DNA from: Acephala macrosclerotiorum
Lineage: Eukaryota; Ascomycota; Leotiomycetes; Helotiales; Mollisiaceae
Length of the DNA: 64,000 bases
Reading direction: 5' to 3'
Assembly: GCA_014904845.1 (NCBI GenBank)
Contig: MU119248.1
Location: 1-64,000, forward strand
The translations under genes and the position numbers were made by a program. The notes under the pieces were generated by a model, which had not been told where the DNA came from, made no database searches, and saw only the letters and a program-made list of their open reading frames with translations. Positions 21,285 through 35,690 of this stretch are shown in pieces. The stretch's first letter is position 1. The number at the start of each line of letters is the position of its first letter.

Positions 21285-22510
21285 TCAATATTGACGATAC
21301 TCGTACTGAGTTCCTCCAATCGCGTTGATCGCTGCCAGATTTCCTTGCCTCTGAATCTCTGCGGTCATTCTCGCCGTCTGTAACTGGTTGTTTGCATGTC
21401 TCAATGCATTTTGCTGAATCTGCTGCGTAAGAACTTGAATATGTGGCGGCGTGACCATCGGGATAACCTCCCTCGGTACATCTCCTTTCTCTCTCCAAAC
21501 AGGAACTTGATAGAATCTTAAAGCACGATTGAGGTAAGCCCATCCTTGAGAGGGGTTGGCAAGAATATCCATAGCGACACCATTAATGAAACCACAAAGG
21601 GTCAGCAGGGGCATCGGGTTGGTTGGACCACCTAAGTTTCCCGAGAGGAGGGATGAGAAGGTAGAGCGGAGACCACTGGATTGAGGTTGGTTTCGAGGTC
21701 GTTCGCGGAGGATATACTCAATTGAGCAAAGATCATATGCTTGTTTCAAGACACCGTCAGCCGTGGATTCTTTGCTGGCGAAGGCCGTTGCGTATGCGTG
21801 CCTCCCTACTTTGAAGTCAGATAAATGGCTCTGAAATCTCAACAGAGGGTCAAGTGAACGGTTCTCTCGTAGGTGACTTTAGTGCGGAGCCATTGCGAAG
21901 ATGGAGTATGTCTTTTTCAGAGAGATGATCTCTTTCGCCGAATGTTTCCAGGAGATCGGAAGTTGTCACATAACTAGAGGAATTCAATCTACATACAAAT
22001 ATTTTGCTGAGCAGGGTAACCTTGGGCTTCCATGAACGAAGAATAGGCCTCTGGAGAAAGATAACCAGTTCGTGATGGATCCAGACAAGAGAATATTTGC
22101 TGCATCATCGTCACGAAAATTGGAGCAGGGCTGGAATCTGGATTGAAAAGAGGTGTCCAAGGCCCATTTTGATCATTGGGAAGATTTGAAGCTTGAGGTG
22201 CGTATGAAGGAGGTTGTCCATTGTTCTGCTGCGGCTGAGGAGGTACATTTCCTGTAGGCTGAGGACCCATGCTTCGCTGCCCGTTTCCAGGGCTCGGGAC
22301 CGCGTTAGACTGAGGAGATGAGTGAAGTTGACCACTAACCCCGCTGTTTCTGACCAGAGTTATAGGATGCTGCGCAGTATGACTGCCCGCGGTTTGACCT
22401 AGGACATAGCAATTCGTGCAAGAGTCGTAATCAGGACAGGTCTGGCAGTGCATCCGAGCCTTCTGAGATGGAATCTGCTCACGACAGCCATCACAAATGA
22501 AGCTCGGCAT
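21285..22510 (-). CDS. ZZ-type zinc finger protein, middle exon unresolved
   Basis: From the ATG at 22510 the protein opens MPSFICDGCREQIPSQKARM followed by HCQTCPDYDSCTNCY and GSHTAQHP. This is the Cys/His pattern of a ZZ zinc finger (about residues 5-48), which binds peptide ligands such as histone tails or degrons. A Gln/Pro/Asn-rich linker follows, then an EF-hand-like stretch with FSCLDPSRTGYLSPEAYSSF ending at QQNI near 21995. The C-terminal part (21842-21285) has DLCSIEYILRERPRNQPQ and GTQYEYRQY at the end. Between 21995 and 21842 the frames do not join by any clean intron: a good segment, TSDLLETFGERDHLSEKDIL, needs a one-base shift to connect. The gene may be recently broken. An in-frame coding-like stretch upstream of 22510 lacks an ATG. 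Confidence 0.6.
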
Positions 22511-22780
22511 TGTCACAGATAATGGGTCGTAAAGAGTGAAGAGTAGTCCCGCGTTGAAATAGTTCTCGAGGTTCAGAGAGAAGGCTGAGTCAAGTTTCAG
22601 TAGCGCTTTTGCTTTTTCAGCTGCCGCACCGAGTGGTTTGTTGCCCAATTAGAAAAGAAGCACCAAGCCAAAATGTCTCGAATCGGGACAAGTTGTAACA
22701 CGCCACCTAAAGGTCATGCGAAGGTGTGTCACTTGTAGCTATAAATGCATTATGAAGAGGGGCGCGCTAGCACGAGTTTC

Positions 22781-25336
<2,556 letters not shown>

Positions 25337-25647
25337 GATCCCTTGGCTGCAAATGATAGCGATTCGTAAGCCTTTTAAATATAAGTAGATTAATATGAGG
25401 GATTTCAACCCGTTTTATGATCTCACAAAATCAGCTTTCCATCCATCCAAGTACAGAAGTCGGGTAAAATAGAGGCAATATATATACTCACGTAAGGAGT
25501 TGCGGCTCTGAATCATAAATTCTAGTTTCATGTAAATGAGAGCTTCTCCACAAAACTGTAGACTATGATCATGGTGCGTGATCGATTTGTGGGAGGCTGG
25601 ACAGGTAACTGGCTAGTGCGTGAGACTTCGAGGGCGAAGATACAACA
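25337..25647. other. Intergenic, nothing recognised
   Basis: It contains the promoter side of the esterase relic and the 3' end of the alcohol dehydrogenase relic. Confidence 0.4.
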
Positions 25648-26603
25648 TTATTTGTTGGGCCGCGTGAATAACCTCCCATTGACCTCACTCCGTTCCACTC
25701 GCTTCAGTCCATCCACGACATCCATGAAGGGTATCTCCTCTAAAGCAGGAACTATGTCTCCGCCCGAAATCAGTCCCAAAACTTGTCCAAACTCAGGAAT
25801 GCTCGCGCCAAGCGAGCCTCGAATTTGAATCCTCCGAGTAACAATGGCAAGAGTGGACAATTCCATGGTTGGTGCACCCATGCCAACGAGAACGACGCGC
25901 CCTCCGGCTTTGACAGCTTTTACAGCTGCTGCTGTTGTAGTACCCACGCCTGCAAAATCGAGAATTGCATCAAATTTGACATGAGAAACTTTGTCGAGGC
26001 TTGTGAAACAGGTTTGGCACCTTGCTTAAGAGCTTCATCAAACTTCGCCTCGTTAATGTCAATTCCATACACCGTTGCGCCTTGAAGAGCGGCGACACGA
26101 GCCCCATTCAAACCCACTCCACCCAGCCCAATGACAGCCACAGTCTTTGTTGTATCATGCACAACGGCATGATATGCCGTCAAGATTGAGTCTCCCGCCA
26201 CTGCCGCTTGCTCGAAGTTGACATTGCTCGGTATTGGAACGACAAATCTTGTCGCAACAGTCATGTATTCTGCGTAGCCACCATCAAAGCCTATTCTAAC
26301 AGCGTTCTCCTAATCTGGTTCCTCCGTTGAGTGACCGGGAAGGCTGACAGCGACTCTGTCACTAATGTTGAAGCTTGTCACCTGAGATCCGACCTTGGTG
26401 ATGATTCCAGCGACTTCATGACTGAGCGTGATGGGGCGCTTTCGAATCCAGTCGTCGACATGGCTATCGGTAATGTGACAGTCCGTGTGGCATAACCCTG
26501 CTGCTTCTACTCGGAGCAGAACTTCACCAGCTTGAGGTGTGGGAACGGGGATGTCGCGGAGTTGGAGGCCAGTCACTGCATCTTCGAACTGGTATGCCTT
26601 CAT
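25648..26603 (-). pseudogene. Zinc alcohol dehydrogenase (MDR), recently broken
   Basis: From the ATG at 26603 the protein has the zinc-site region VEAAGLCHTDCHI and SHEVAGIITKVGSQV. After a single TAG at 26310-26312 it continues GGYAEYMTVATRF, the nucleotide-binding GLGGVGLNGARVAAL and YGIDINEAKFDEAL. A one-base loss near 26010 shifts the frame before VSHVKFDAILDFAGVGTTTA. The end (to 25648) has RVVLVGMGAP and a normal C-terminus. The TAG stands where related enzymes have Trp, so TGG to TAG explains it. Apart from these two lesions the roughly 318-residue protein is well preserved, so loss is recent or one lesion could be an assembly error. Confidence 0.75.
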
Positions 26604-27156
26604 TTCTTGCGCCCGGAAAGCATTGAGATAATGGAAAATGAGAGTATTATCAATGAGCCCAATTTATCTTCGGATGTATGGACATCCCAAACTCTAATGG
26701 TCGGGATTCCCCCAGAACTACCCCACACCGCCCAGGGACCTGACCTAGATGCTTTGAAAATCCATAAACCTCGGAGATGCTTTTTGCTAGATTAAAGTTG
26801 ACTTGAGTATAGTCTTATGAATACTACTACTATTTAGTGAAGTTGATGTAGAAACTCGCCGCATGTAAACAAGATATCTTGCAACAGTGGTCCACCAACC
26901 CCGCCCTCTGAATTTTAGCGACCACGAATACGCGACCGAGGAGTTTCAGGGGACATCAATAGAGGGACATCGCTAAGCGAGCTTCTCGATCTCCACGGTT
27001 CGTACTGGCTGAGTTTGAGTCTGACCATGCGGGTACAATTAAGGTGAAAGAGCTATACGATTAGATTCATGGAATTTCGTTGTTGGACCATTTTTCCACT
27101 TCAGCTAAAGTAACAAATCTCTGAGAATTCTCGACCTCTGACCTGGTTAAGTTTGC
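26604..27156. other. Intergenic, nothing recognised
   Basis: No supported gene. The stretch lies upstream of the alcohol dehydrogenase relic and downstream of the cupin relic. Confidence 0.4.
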
Positions 27157-28329
27157 TCAAACGTTCCTTGTACTTACCTTGTCAACTACTGCACAGATTT
27201 CTATTGGGAAAACAATACACTGCATCAAGATTATTTTCCTGATTGAGCATCGCAAGTACGCAGGAGGGATGGCATACTTCCATGGTACACTGTCAGCAAC
27301 TAAATCATCAACCAAACCATAAAGTCTCTCCGAAGTTGAATTTCCCAGCAGCACCAACGAAGACTTTCGTGAAAGCAACTTCATTCCAGGACTTGAACGG
27401 AACCCCTGCAGGCACAACAGGTGTGTCTCCTGTCCCCAAACCCGCAAGCTCTCCGCCATCTCAATGTGCAACGCTCCTTCCAAAACCCTCAAAACTTGAG
27501 CTGTGTTGTTGAGACTTGTTCAACAATTGTATCATTACACTCTCGTCAACGCATAGCGATAGTAGCTATGCTCAAAGCTCCAATCGATTGCGCAGCAGTC
27601 ATATACAGAGCATGACTTGGCCGAGTTCTTCATGCAAATATTTCGGTCCTCGGTTCTCAGCTACGAGATATGGCGCAGTCGCATCTGGAAGCGTACTATT
27701 GCCATTGTGCAGGGCAGAGATGGATTAGACGTCTCATTAACAACATCAAAATTGCTCTGATAGTCGGTCGGGATGTAATCGGAAAACGAGCCAGTCGCTG
27801 CTTCCAATTTCGCAGGATCGATTTCCTCATGCTTGTCAGGAGGGAAAGCCGTAAGAGTAGGCGGCATATACGGCGTCCCAGTCGCTTGATAGAATGAAAA
27901 TTTTCTCGGCGTAACCGGACGAATGACCTCCGTATCCGGTTTCAGAAGCTGGAATGAATGATTCTGGTTCACAGGTACACTTGCAAAATCGAGTGGTCCC
28001 AGTCGCTGAGTTTGGTTTTGATCGAAGAACATGAGTGCGCCTTTGACGATGAAGAATAATCCGTGGTAGCGAGCATGGTAGTGTGTGGGGATCTTGCCGG
28101 AGATTTGACTGTGGAGAGTTGCAGGGGAGAGGGCGCTGGCGGTGGAAACATTTGTAATAGGGAAGCGGAGAACGCAGTCGCCTGCTTGGACGGCTTCTCC
28201 GTATAGGTGAGGGATCACATGGGGGCAGACGTAGTTTAGTTCTTGCTGAGTCCAGAGGTAAGGAGAGCATGTGCCAAGAGAAATGAAGTACAATGGGAAA
28301 TACACCGAACACCAGAAGAGTTTGAACAT
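27157..28329 (-). pseudogene. Relic of a secreted bicupin, quercetin-dioxygenase-like
   Basis: The ATG at 28329 begins a signal peptide (MFKLFWCSVYFPLYFISLG). The first cupin has GKIPTHYHARYHGLFFIVKG (about 28095-28040), whose His residues are the metal ligands, then LGPLDFASVPVNQNHSFQ. Near 27710 the frame shifts into HNGNSTLPDATAPYLVAENR, and again near 27610 into AAQSIGALSIATIAMR. The second cupin is also split: LRVLEGALHIEM, then in another frame GDTPVVPAGVPFKSWNEVAF, a TGA, and DSVPWKYAIPPAYL. Intact relatives are secreted metal-dependent dioxygenases of flavonols. At least three frameshifts make this copy dead. Confidence 0.75.
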
Positions 28330-29018
28330 ATTGACTCCAAGAAACGGGAAAGTTTCTGCAAATTTGAGAGAAATCTGCACTTACATAGTTTTTCAGTCCT
28401 GTGAGATGCGGATGAATCGGAAGAGGGGTGGACAAGGGAGACAAATTGTGAGGTTTCGAAGGATCTCATCGTTGTGACGTATCGGAGATTGCCCCAAGAT
28501 TACAACTGCAGCCATATCTTGAATCTGGAGCTCTAGCTGTCTACTTTGACTTGCTGTATTGTGATGTGGTGCTTTTAAGCTAAAGCGCACAAACTTTCCC
28601 ACACTATACTGGTCCGCCGATTTAGGCTCTTGGTAATGACTTGCCACAAGCTTAAGCTTTCAGATGGCGTGAGGCTCATCTTTTCACGTCAAATTTTCGG
28701 CAAGGATTCCTAGGCAATCTTCGAGATTCGAACTAATGAAGTGGTCGAGTTCGCACTTACTTGCTGTGATCTAAGACCCACATTTGTCTATCACGCCTCC
28801 TCCAACTTCCCTAGCCTTCTAGAAATTTGTGCCTCTGGAGACCTTCTTACATCACCTCAAGACTTTCCTGAACCTTTCTCAAGCTTGTGCGAAGGAACGA
28901 CATTAAAAGTAAATGTTTCGGATTGGTGGTGCTCTGCTGATGCTCGTTTTCAACGTCGAATCAGAGGCTAGCCTAGTCAGCCCATTCGTCAACCACAGAA
29001 GTTCTTTCAGACACCTCC
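28330..29018. other. Intergenic, nothing recognised
   Basis: It holds the promoter side of the cupin relic and the 3' end of the MFS gene. Small frames on both strands have no motif. Confidence 0.4.
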
Positions 29019-30668
29019 TCATAACACCTCGGTACTCACTTGCTCTTCTGGCTCCAGCCCTAATTCTCTCAGACTTCTCTTCCTCTTCTCCCACCTATGC
29101 AACCAGGCCACCAGCCCCGTGATCCCAAATTGCGCCACAAACGCACAAGTACTATACACAAAGCCCTTCCTAAATTTCGGTGCTTGTTTCACAGGATATG
29201 TTAACAGCGGAAGCCACGCATTGAACGCATATCCAGAAGCATTCATGACCCCGAGAACGATGGCTCGCTCTTCTGCGTCAGCCCCGCAAATTTCGTTCGC
29301 CCACGACATAGAGAGCGGACCATATGGGACAGCGGCTCGGCCGATGAAGTATGCGAACCATTTTAGGCCACTGGGAACTGCCCAGATTGCAAGGACGAGC
29401 GAGGAGAAGAAGCCGAAGAACTGGGTTTGTTAGCCATGTAAGTGAGATCGGAATGGAGGACGAACCGTGGAGATGGACATCACGGCTGGTCGGTTGCGGA
29501 GAAAGTCGCTTAGCATGGCGAAACTGACTGTTGTGACGAGCTGGACTGCACTTTGTCCTGTTGGGATGATGTTCTGACTTATCAGCTCCTACACAAGTCT
29601 CTATTTGGGTAGCGACTCACTATTTCAGTGATAGGCCAACCCGTGGATTTGAGCCAAAGCGCTAGAGGGGAAACACTCGACGAGGGGCCGGTGTTGATGA
29701 AGATGATATACAACACTGTCAAGGCATACACATGCCACCTTGTAAAAACCCTTCTCAAAATTGACCATCCCAGCTTTCTTCTTGGCGATCGTCCAACATC
29801 ATTCATTCTATTTCTCGCCAAAGTAGCATCGTCTTTGTTGAGATAGAATGCTCTTGTATTCTCCGGCAAATCTGGGATCAAGAAGAAGCCGGCGAGACAG
29901 ATCGGCGTGCTGATAACACCATCCATGATGAAGAGCCATTGCCATCCTGCTTTGCCAAGATGGCCGTTGAGTCCTTTGTACACCGCTGCTTGAAGGTACC
30001 CAGAAAATATTCCGGCAGCAGCTGATGAGGCATGGAAGATGCATGCTCGCTTGCCCAGCTCGGAAGGCTTATACCATGAACCGATGAGGAAATGCGCCGC
30101 CGGATAGAAAATCGACTCTACCAATCCAACAAAGAATCGAATGGCAATGACTTGATTTGATGTCGTTGCACCTGCGAGACAGAAAGTGAGGATCGTCCAG
30201 ACCAGCTCACAGGATGGAATCCATATTGATGGTCGGACCTTGGTCAAGATGAATTGAGAGGGTAGTTGGCCGACGACGTACCCGGTCGTCCAGGCTACAT
30301 CAATCAAGTTCAACTGATTGGCATTCATCTTCAGCTGCTCCTTCATCCCGGATACGTAGGCATTGGAGATGTTCGTTTGGTCTAAATTCTTGATGAAGTA
30401 ACCCAACGAGAGGATAGTGAGAAGTCCAAAGTCGAGCTTCTGAAGAAACCTGATCTCTCGATGAGGCCTCCCTGGATCATAGTCCTGTCCATGGTTAGAG
30501 ATGCTTGATCACAATCGTTTTGAACTCCTAACTGACCCAGGCGTACGACCACCAGGGGGCCTTCTTGTCGTTGAGAACCTCTGAGCCGCTGCCTTCCGAC
30601 TCGAACCCAGCAGCCACAGCCTGCGCATTGCCGTCTATCCCTTTGCCGTCAGATTTATCGTCCGACAT
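29019..30668 (-). CDS. MFS transporter, allantoate/vitamin permease (DAL5-like) group
   Basis: Four exons on the minus strand, 30668-30537, 30484-29621, 29573-29466 and 29420-29019, join at codon boundaries to give 501 residues. The introns are 45-52 bp. The start has an acidic tail, then TM1 with LGYFIKNLDQTNISNAYVSG, the hallmark of this MFS group. GKAGWQWLFIMDGVIS (TM5-6), IPDLPENTRAFYL before the central loop and WANEICGADAEERAIVLGVM (TM10-11) follow. About twelve membrane segments are present. It should import a small organic acid, vitamin or nitrogen compound by proton symport. It diverges from the TauD-like gene with 869 bp between the starts, so the two may be co-expressed and the substrate may feed that enzyme. 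The frame is intact. Confidence 0.92.
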
Positions 30669-31537
30669 GGCTAGTAAACTATAGGAGGAGTGCCTCGGCC
30701 GGGAGCTCTGTGGCATCCTCCTGGGAAATATACGTGGGCCCGACATCCATTTTATTCAAAAAGCATCCCAGGAGGAAAACTATGTGCTGTGACCAGATCT
30801 GAGCTTCGACGTAATAGTGGATGCAAATTGCAAACTCCGCTGGAAGATTGCGTGCTGAGTGAGGATCACGGAGCTCCCCAGAACGCGATATCCCCGGTGT
30901 CACTCTTCTCATGGCGATGAAACATTGTCTCAGGGCCCCAGAAATACAACTATTCCGCCCGCCGCACATGTGTTGTGCTTATGGATACGGCTGTGCTGTG
31001 CTGTGCTGTGCTACGTACCCGGAGCATCAAGCCATCCGAAGCTCTGAGACAGGTCGACGGACGCTTCGATAAGATAAGAGATCATAAGGACTCGGGGAAT
31101 GGGGTTGGGAGACTCGGCCGCCAATCAATCGTATGGGATATGGGATATGGGATATGGGATGGATGCTAAGACGAAGTTGTCCATGGTGAAAGTCTCGCGT
31201 GAAAGTGTCGCGAGGATCGGGTTGTAGCACGCAATCCGCCCACTCCACATCTCGCCAACCACTCAGGGGCGTCGCTTCCCAGATCAACAACACAGCTACC
31301 CCTCATTCACCCCTCATTCACCCCTCCTTCGGCCCTCCTTTAGAAGACGCCATTAAGGATTCAGAGTACGGAATAAAGAACATTAGAAATCAAGACCGTA
31401 TCTCGTACGATTACTTTGGGTCCTCGATACAACTTCCAAGCAAATAAATTCAGAAGTGTTCCCAGCAACCACTTGGTGATATCAAGAGTGTCAAGTAATC
31501 TTACATCTAGAAACAAAAACTGAAAGTATCAAGCAAC
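30669..31537. promoter_or_regulatory. Divergent promoter region with microsatellites
   Basis: This is the only spacer between the divergent MFS and TauD-like genes. It contains a GCTGT pentamer run (30990-31012), a TATGGGA heptamer repeated four times (31132-31160) and two to three copies of an ACCCCTCATTC unit (about 31295-31325). No specific factor site is certain. Confidence 0.5.
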
Positions 31538-32829
31538 ATGGCTCCATCAGCAATAGATCCCACCGTCCTCCCCATCGACTCTCGAATCAAAGACTTTGTC
31601 GTCCAAAAGAAAGACACACTCGCACTCCCCGCCACTGCACGTGCTCGTCTCGAAAAGGCCGGCATCGACTTGAGCAATGGATACCCTGAACGTCCCGCCA
31701 AGCCGCTCTACCTCCAGGATGCCACTGAGATCCGCAATGTGGATCGTGAGCACGTCGATGCTGGGGCACGAGCTGACAAGTCCAAAAGTGCTCTGTTCTC
31801 TGCGGCAAAGGAAGTCATTGATTTGACTAAGCATATTGGGACTGAGATTGTGGGTTTACAATTGAAGGATTTGAACGACAAGCAGAGAGATGAGTTGGCG
31901 TTGTTGATTGCGGAGAGGAGCGTTGTGTTTTTCAGAGACCAGGATCTTACTCCGCAAGATCAGAAGAAGCTAGGGGAGCATTTTGGGGAGGTTGAGATTC
32001 ACGTTAGTATTGCATCAACTTTGAAGAATCTTACTAATGGATTGTAGCCTCAAGTCCCGCATGTTCCTGGCGTGCCAGGCGTGACTATTATCTGGCCTGC
32101 ACTTATGGCTACGGAGAGGAAAGCCTCGTTCAGACAGCCAGGAGGTGCTTCGAGATGGCACAGGTAAGCTTCTGCTAAAAATTATTGAATTTGGCTGATA
32201 ATTAGCAGCGATCTCGTCCATGAAAAACACCCCGCAGGTATCACACATTTGCACAATGACACCGTCCCATCAGTGGGTGGCGACACCCTCTGGGCGAGTG
32301 GCTATGCTGCGTATTCGAAGTTGAGCCCAGAGTTCCGCAAAATCATCGACGGCAGACAAGCCATCTATGTGAGCGCACACACCTACCTTGACCGCAACGA
32401 TCCAAGCGCTGGGCCAAAACATATCGAACGCATCCATCCCATCGTTCGTGTCCATCCAGCAACTGGGTGGAAGGCTCTCTGGGTTAATCGTGCTATGACA
32501 AAGTCGATTGTCGGCTTGGATAAAGCTGAGAGCGATGTCATCTTGAATTATTTGTATGATGTGTACGAGAAAAACGTTGATATTCAGGTGAGGTTCAAAT
32601 GGACTCCGAAAACGAGTGCTTTGTGGTGAGTAAAATTATAATTTCTTTAGTGGAGCGAAGGAAGATTAACGAGAACAGGGACAACCGCATCACGATTCAT
32701 AATGCTTCGTGGGACTATGAAGGATCTGAGCCTCGTCATGGGACGAGAGTGACCTCTTTGGCTGAGAAGCCATATTTTGTTGCTGATGCTCCTTCAAGAA
32801 GGCAGGCACTGGGCTTGGCTGATGACTAG
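31538..32829 (+). CDS. TauD/TfdA-type 2-oxoglutarate-dependent dioxygenase
   Basis: Four exons, 31538-32002, 32048-32163, 32209-32625 and 32679-32829, give 382 residues, typical for fungal taurine-dioxygenase-like proteins. The Fe(II) ligands are visible: H193-x-D195 formed across the second splice (W-H-S-D) and a distal His near residue 276 in VRVHPATGWKALWVN. ITHLHNDTVPSVGGDTLWAS is the characteristic strand after the ligand. NRITIHNASWDYEG and RHGTRVTSLAEKPYF near the C-terminus supply the Arg that binds 2-oxoglutarate. The reaction would be oxidative hydroxylation of an organic acid or sulfonate coupled to 2-oxoglutarate decarboxylation. The divergent transporter may deliver the substrate. 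The start ATG at 31538 has a favourable A-rich leader. Confidence 0.93.
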
Positions 32830-33095
32830 ATTCCAAGCCCGTATGGGCAAGAACAATTTAAGGAAGAGCGACCGAAAAAGCATCACTTGGAATGCACCTG
32901 CATTCTCTTCCAATACTTGCTGGTTGCTAGTTTCAAATAATTCTTGCCAACGGCAGGTGCAACGAAGACTTGTACAAGATGAACGTGAATACTCCGTAAT
33001 GTAAAACCTTTCATTTTTGCTCGCTGGCGGGCAGGGTTCAACATCAATCATACTCAAGAAAGCCCCTCAGAGCCTTTTAGACTATCTCACATAGC
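32830..33095. other. Convergent 3' region
   Basis: Short 3' spacer between the TauD-like gene and the NmrA-like relic. No gene is seen. Confidence 0.5.
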
Positions 33096-34157
33096 TAACT
33101 GAGTGCTTCAACACTGAGGAAGGCGTTCCATCGTACCCCGTTAAAATCATCCACTCCTTCACGCTCTTCACCCTCCGGCAATATCTCATCCAACAAATCA
33201 TAACCCCCCTTGCTCAAATTGTCCTTCCACGAATTCTAAAATCCCGAAAAGTTCTCCCTGATTGTAAACACTGTCGGATCATCTACATTCTTTTCATCAT
33301 TGGTAACTTTCAACTCCGGATTCGGGAAAATTGGGAAACTGAAATACTGGGCTAGTGAGACATCCATATAGACTGCTTTCTTGCCAGTTACAGCAGCGAA
33401 AGCCGTAGCGAGATCCACCCATGCGATATCTTCTGTTGCGACGTTGAGGTTGAGTCCGTTACTGCGGGATGGGTGTCGAACATCCATCGTACGTAGGACG
33501 CGTAGTCTTCGAGGTAGATGAGTGGGCATTTGCCTTCTCCTGGTGGGACTGCGAGGACCATTGTGTCGGGTTCGGAGGGGTGAGGGAAGGGTTACATGAG
33601 TTCGTTCAACCCTTCGATGTACGGACAAGATGTCAAGATACTCCACTTCATAGGCGAAGTTGGCCGCGCCGAGATGTAATCAGAGACTTTGCCTTTGCCG
33701 TCGAGATGTCCGGTGCGGTATTTCGGGTTGAAGTTACCGAGTTTAGAAGCATAGATGAGTCCAACGTAGAGAAAATGCTTGATTTTGAACTCGGCGGCTA
33801 GTTCATAGAGACGGATACCCCAGTAGATCTCTGCTTTTTCGCCAATCGCAAAACCATTGGTGTTTACGAATGCATAAGTGCAGCCGACGAAAGCTTTGTG
33901 GAGGGTAGGTTCGTGGTAGCTGTCGCCTTCGAAGAGCTCAACACAAGGCAGAGAGGAGAGCAATTTTGTAGATTTGGAAGTCGAGGATTGAGTGAGGACT
34001 CGGCAGGCGTACTTGCCATCCGCAACGAGGGCTTGATTGAAGAGTCAGTGAGTTGGTTGAAAAGGTCTGGAAAAGTAAAATGATTGTCACCTTTCACTAC
34101 TGGAGTTCCTTGCGCTCCTGTACCACCGGTGACCAGTACGAGGTTTGAAGGAGACAT
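33096..34157 (-). pseudogene. NmrA-like NAD(P)-binding protein, recently broken
   Basis: From the ATG at 34157 the protein begins SNLVLVTGGTGAQGTPVVK, a Rossmann GGxGxxG motif, followed by an intron ending near 34036. ALVADGKYACRVLTQSSTS and HFLYVGLIYASKLGNFNPKY follow. A TAA at 33592-33594 interrupts before PFPHPSEPDTMVLAVPPGEG. A one-base shift near 33480 leads to NGLNLNVATEDIAWVDLATA. A TAG near 33236 stands where Trp is expected before NSWKDNLSKGGYDLLDEI, and the end is at 33096. Intact relatives sense NAD(P) redox state or act as reductases. The lesions are few, so inactivation is fairly recent. Confidence 0.75.
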
Positions 34158-34889
34158 GACAAGAAGAGCAGAGCTGATGTGGGATGTAGGGTTCGAGAAC
34201 GGAACAAAATCTAGACCTTTATATATCCCGCACTCTTAAATTTGAGTCCCCTCGGAAGAAATCATTCCAGCATCGCGATACTGATACCTTGTTCCAAAGA
34301 GGTCTTGGCGGTCCTCCACCACGCCCTGGTGATGGAAGTGGAGTAGGTCTTGTGCATGCCCATTGGCCACTTCAGTCTTAGTTCCTGAACGTCAAGCCAT
34401 CACGAGAGAAATGACTGCTTGATGGGCTGAAATCAAGATTGTTATGATTAGTATTCCTTGATGACACATGAATGCGTGCGTCTGACTGTCGTTCTATACC
34501 TCAATGCGGTGCGATACCTGCAGCATGCACAGCCACGATTTCAAATGTGGCGTTAAACCGCTACCATGACACAAAAGGTTCCTAGAATCTACCATACTCA
34601 CTAGAGCTCTTTTATGAAGACCCTGACCTGGTTTTCATGAAGCAAGTTTTGATGCGATGGTTATTTGCGGAATTGCTCAAAATGAAGTGAAGAAAGGCCA
34701 AGTGCGGGGTAAAGCTCGCCAGACTAGGGAGCTCGCTTAAGAATATTCAGGAGAGGAGTGGGCAGTATCGGCAACGGTCGCCCGTGGAAACCATTTCGAG
34801 AAACTTTCGCATTTTCTTGATCTGTTGGGAGACTTCTTGCTTAAGTTCTTGTATTGTGCCAATGACCGACACCCTTTTCATCATTCAGC
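34158..34889. other. Intergenic, nothing recognised
   Basis: A short minus-strand open stretch near 34260-34390 (with NGHAQDLLHFHHQG) may be a coding remnant but I cannot place it. Confidence 0.35.
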
Positions 34890-35690
34890 ATATCCTAAAT
34901 CGAACATTTCCACTCAAGGAAATTCTATAAAGGTCCCCTTGATCGTACTCCGTGCAAAGTGTCCACACAATGTCCCGCATGCAAGAACTCCTTCGTGACA
35001 CCATCCACCTTCTTCCCGTTTAGATAAGCACTGAGAACCCTCTTCAACATCTAAGCACAATGCAATAAGTGCTGCCGTTCCGTCCCATACCACCTCAAAC
35101 CCGACTCAGCATATTCTCCAATCTCTTCCATGGTGAGCTCATATGTCTGCTCTCGATCTCGATAAATTCCCCATCCTGTATGGTTCTCGGGAAAACTTTG
35201 CAGTCCTTTGATGAACTCTTCAGCTCCAAATCGGCTGCAGTCTTTGGGGAGCCAGGATCGAGAGGAGGCCGAACGTGCAGCCGAGAAGTTTGGTTTCTGC
35301 TACAGCGTTTCCGCAATGGTGTGACGTCTGTGTGCTGATAGAGGCATAGGGTTGCTAATAGCTACTCGAATGCAGAGGGACGCGAGATAGAGGAGTAAAG
35401 TAATGAGTGCGATCGAGAAAGCGAATAAGATCTTTATCCTTCGTCTTAATTGAGATAGCTCTGTGGGTGATTGGTCCTCGTCTGATAGGTCTGAAGTTGA
35501 GCCATCTTGACTGAAGCTCGTGAGGGACTTCTCTTCTTCGCTTCGCTGACTCCCATATATTTCTCTCGATAATTTGCCCAGAGACTGGAGAATGGCGACT
35601 TCATTGTTGAACACTTGGTTGGGCCTTTGTAACAGATGCCGTAAGATGTTTTTGCTGGCTGTGACTTGCTTCGATGAAATCGATCAAGCT
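34890..35690 (-). pseudogene. Relic of a UstYa-like (DUF3328) protein
   Basis: A membrane segment, RRRIKILFAFSIALITLLLY, lies near 35440-35385 after a charged N-terminus. The two HxxHC motifs that define this family are visible: QHLLHC at about 35074-35054 and LHAGHCVD at about 34985-34961. Between membrane segment and motifs, FPRTIQDGEFIEIESRH also fits the family. Frame changes near 35310 and 35100, and a stop right after the first motif, break it. UstYa-type proteins act as oxidases in fungal cyclic-peptide and other secondary-metabolite pathways. No cognate precursor peptide with Lys-Arg-spaced repeats is visible in the window. Confidence 0.6.
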
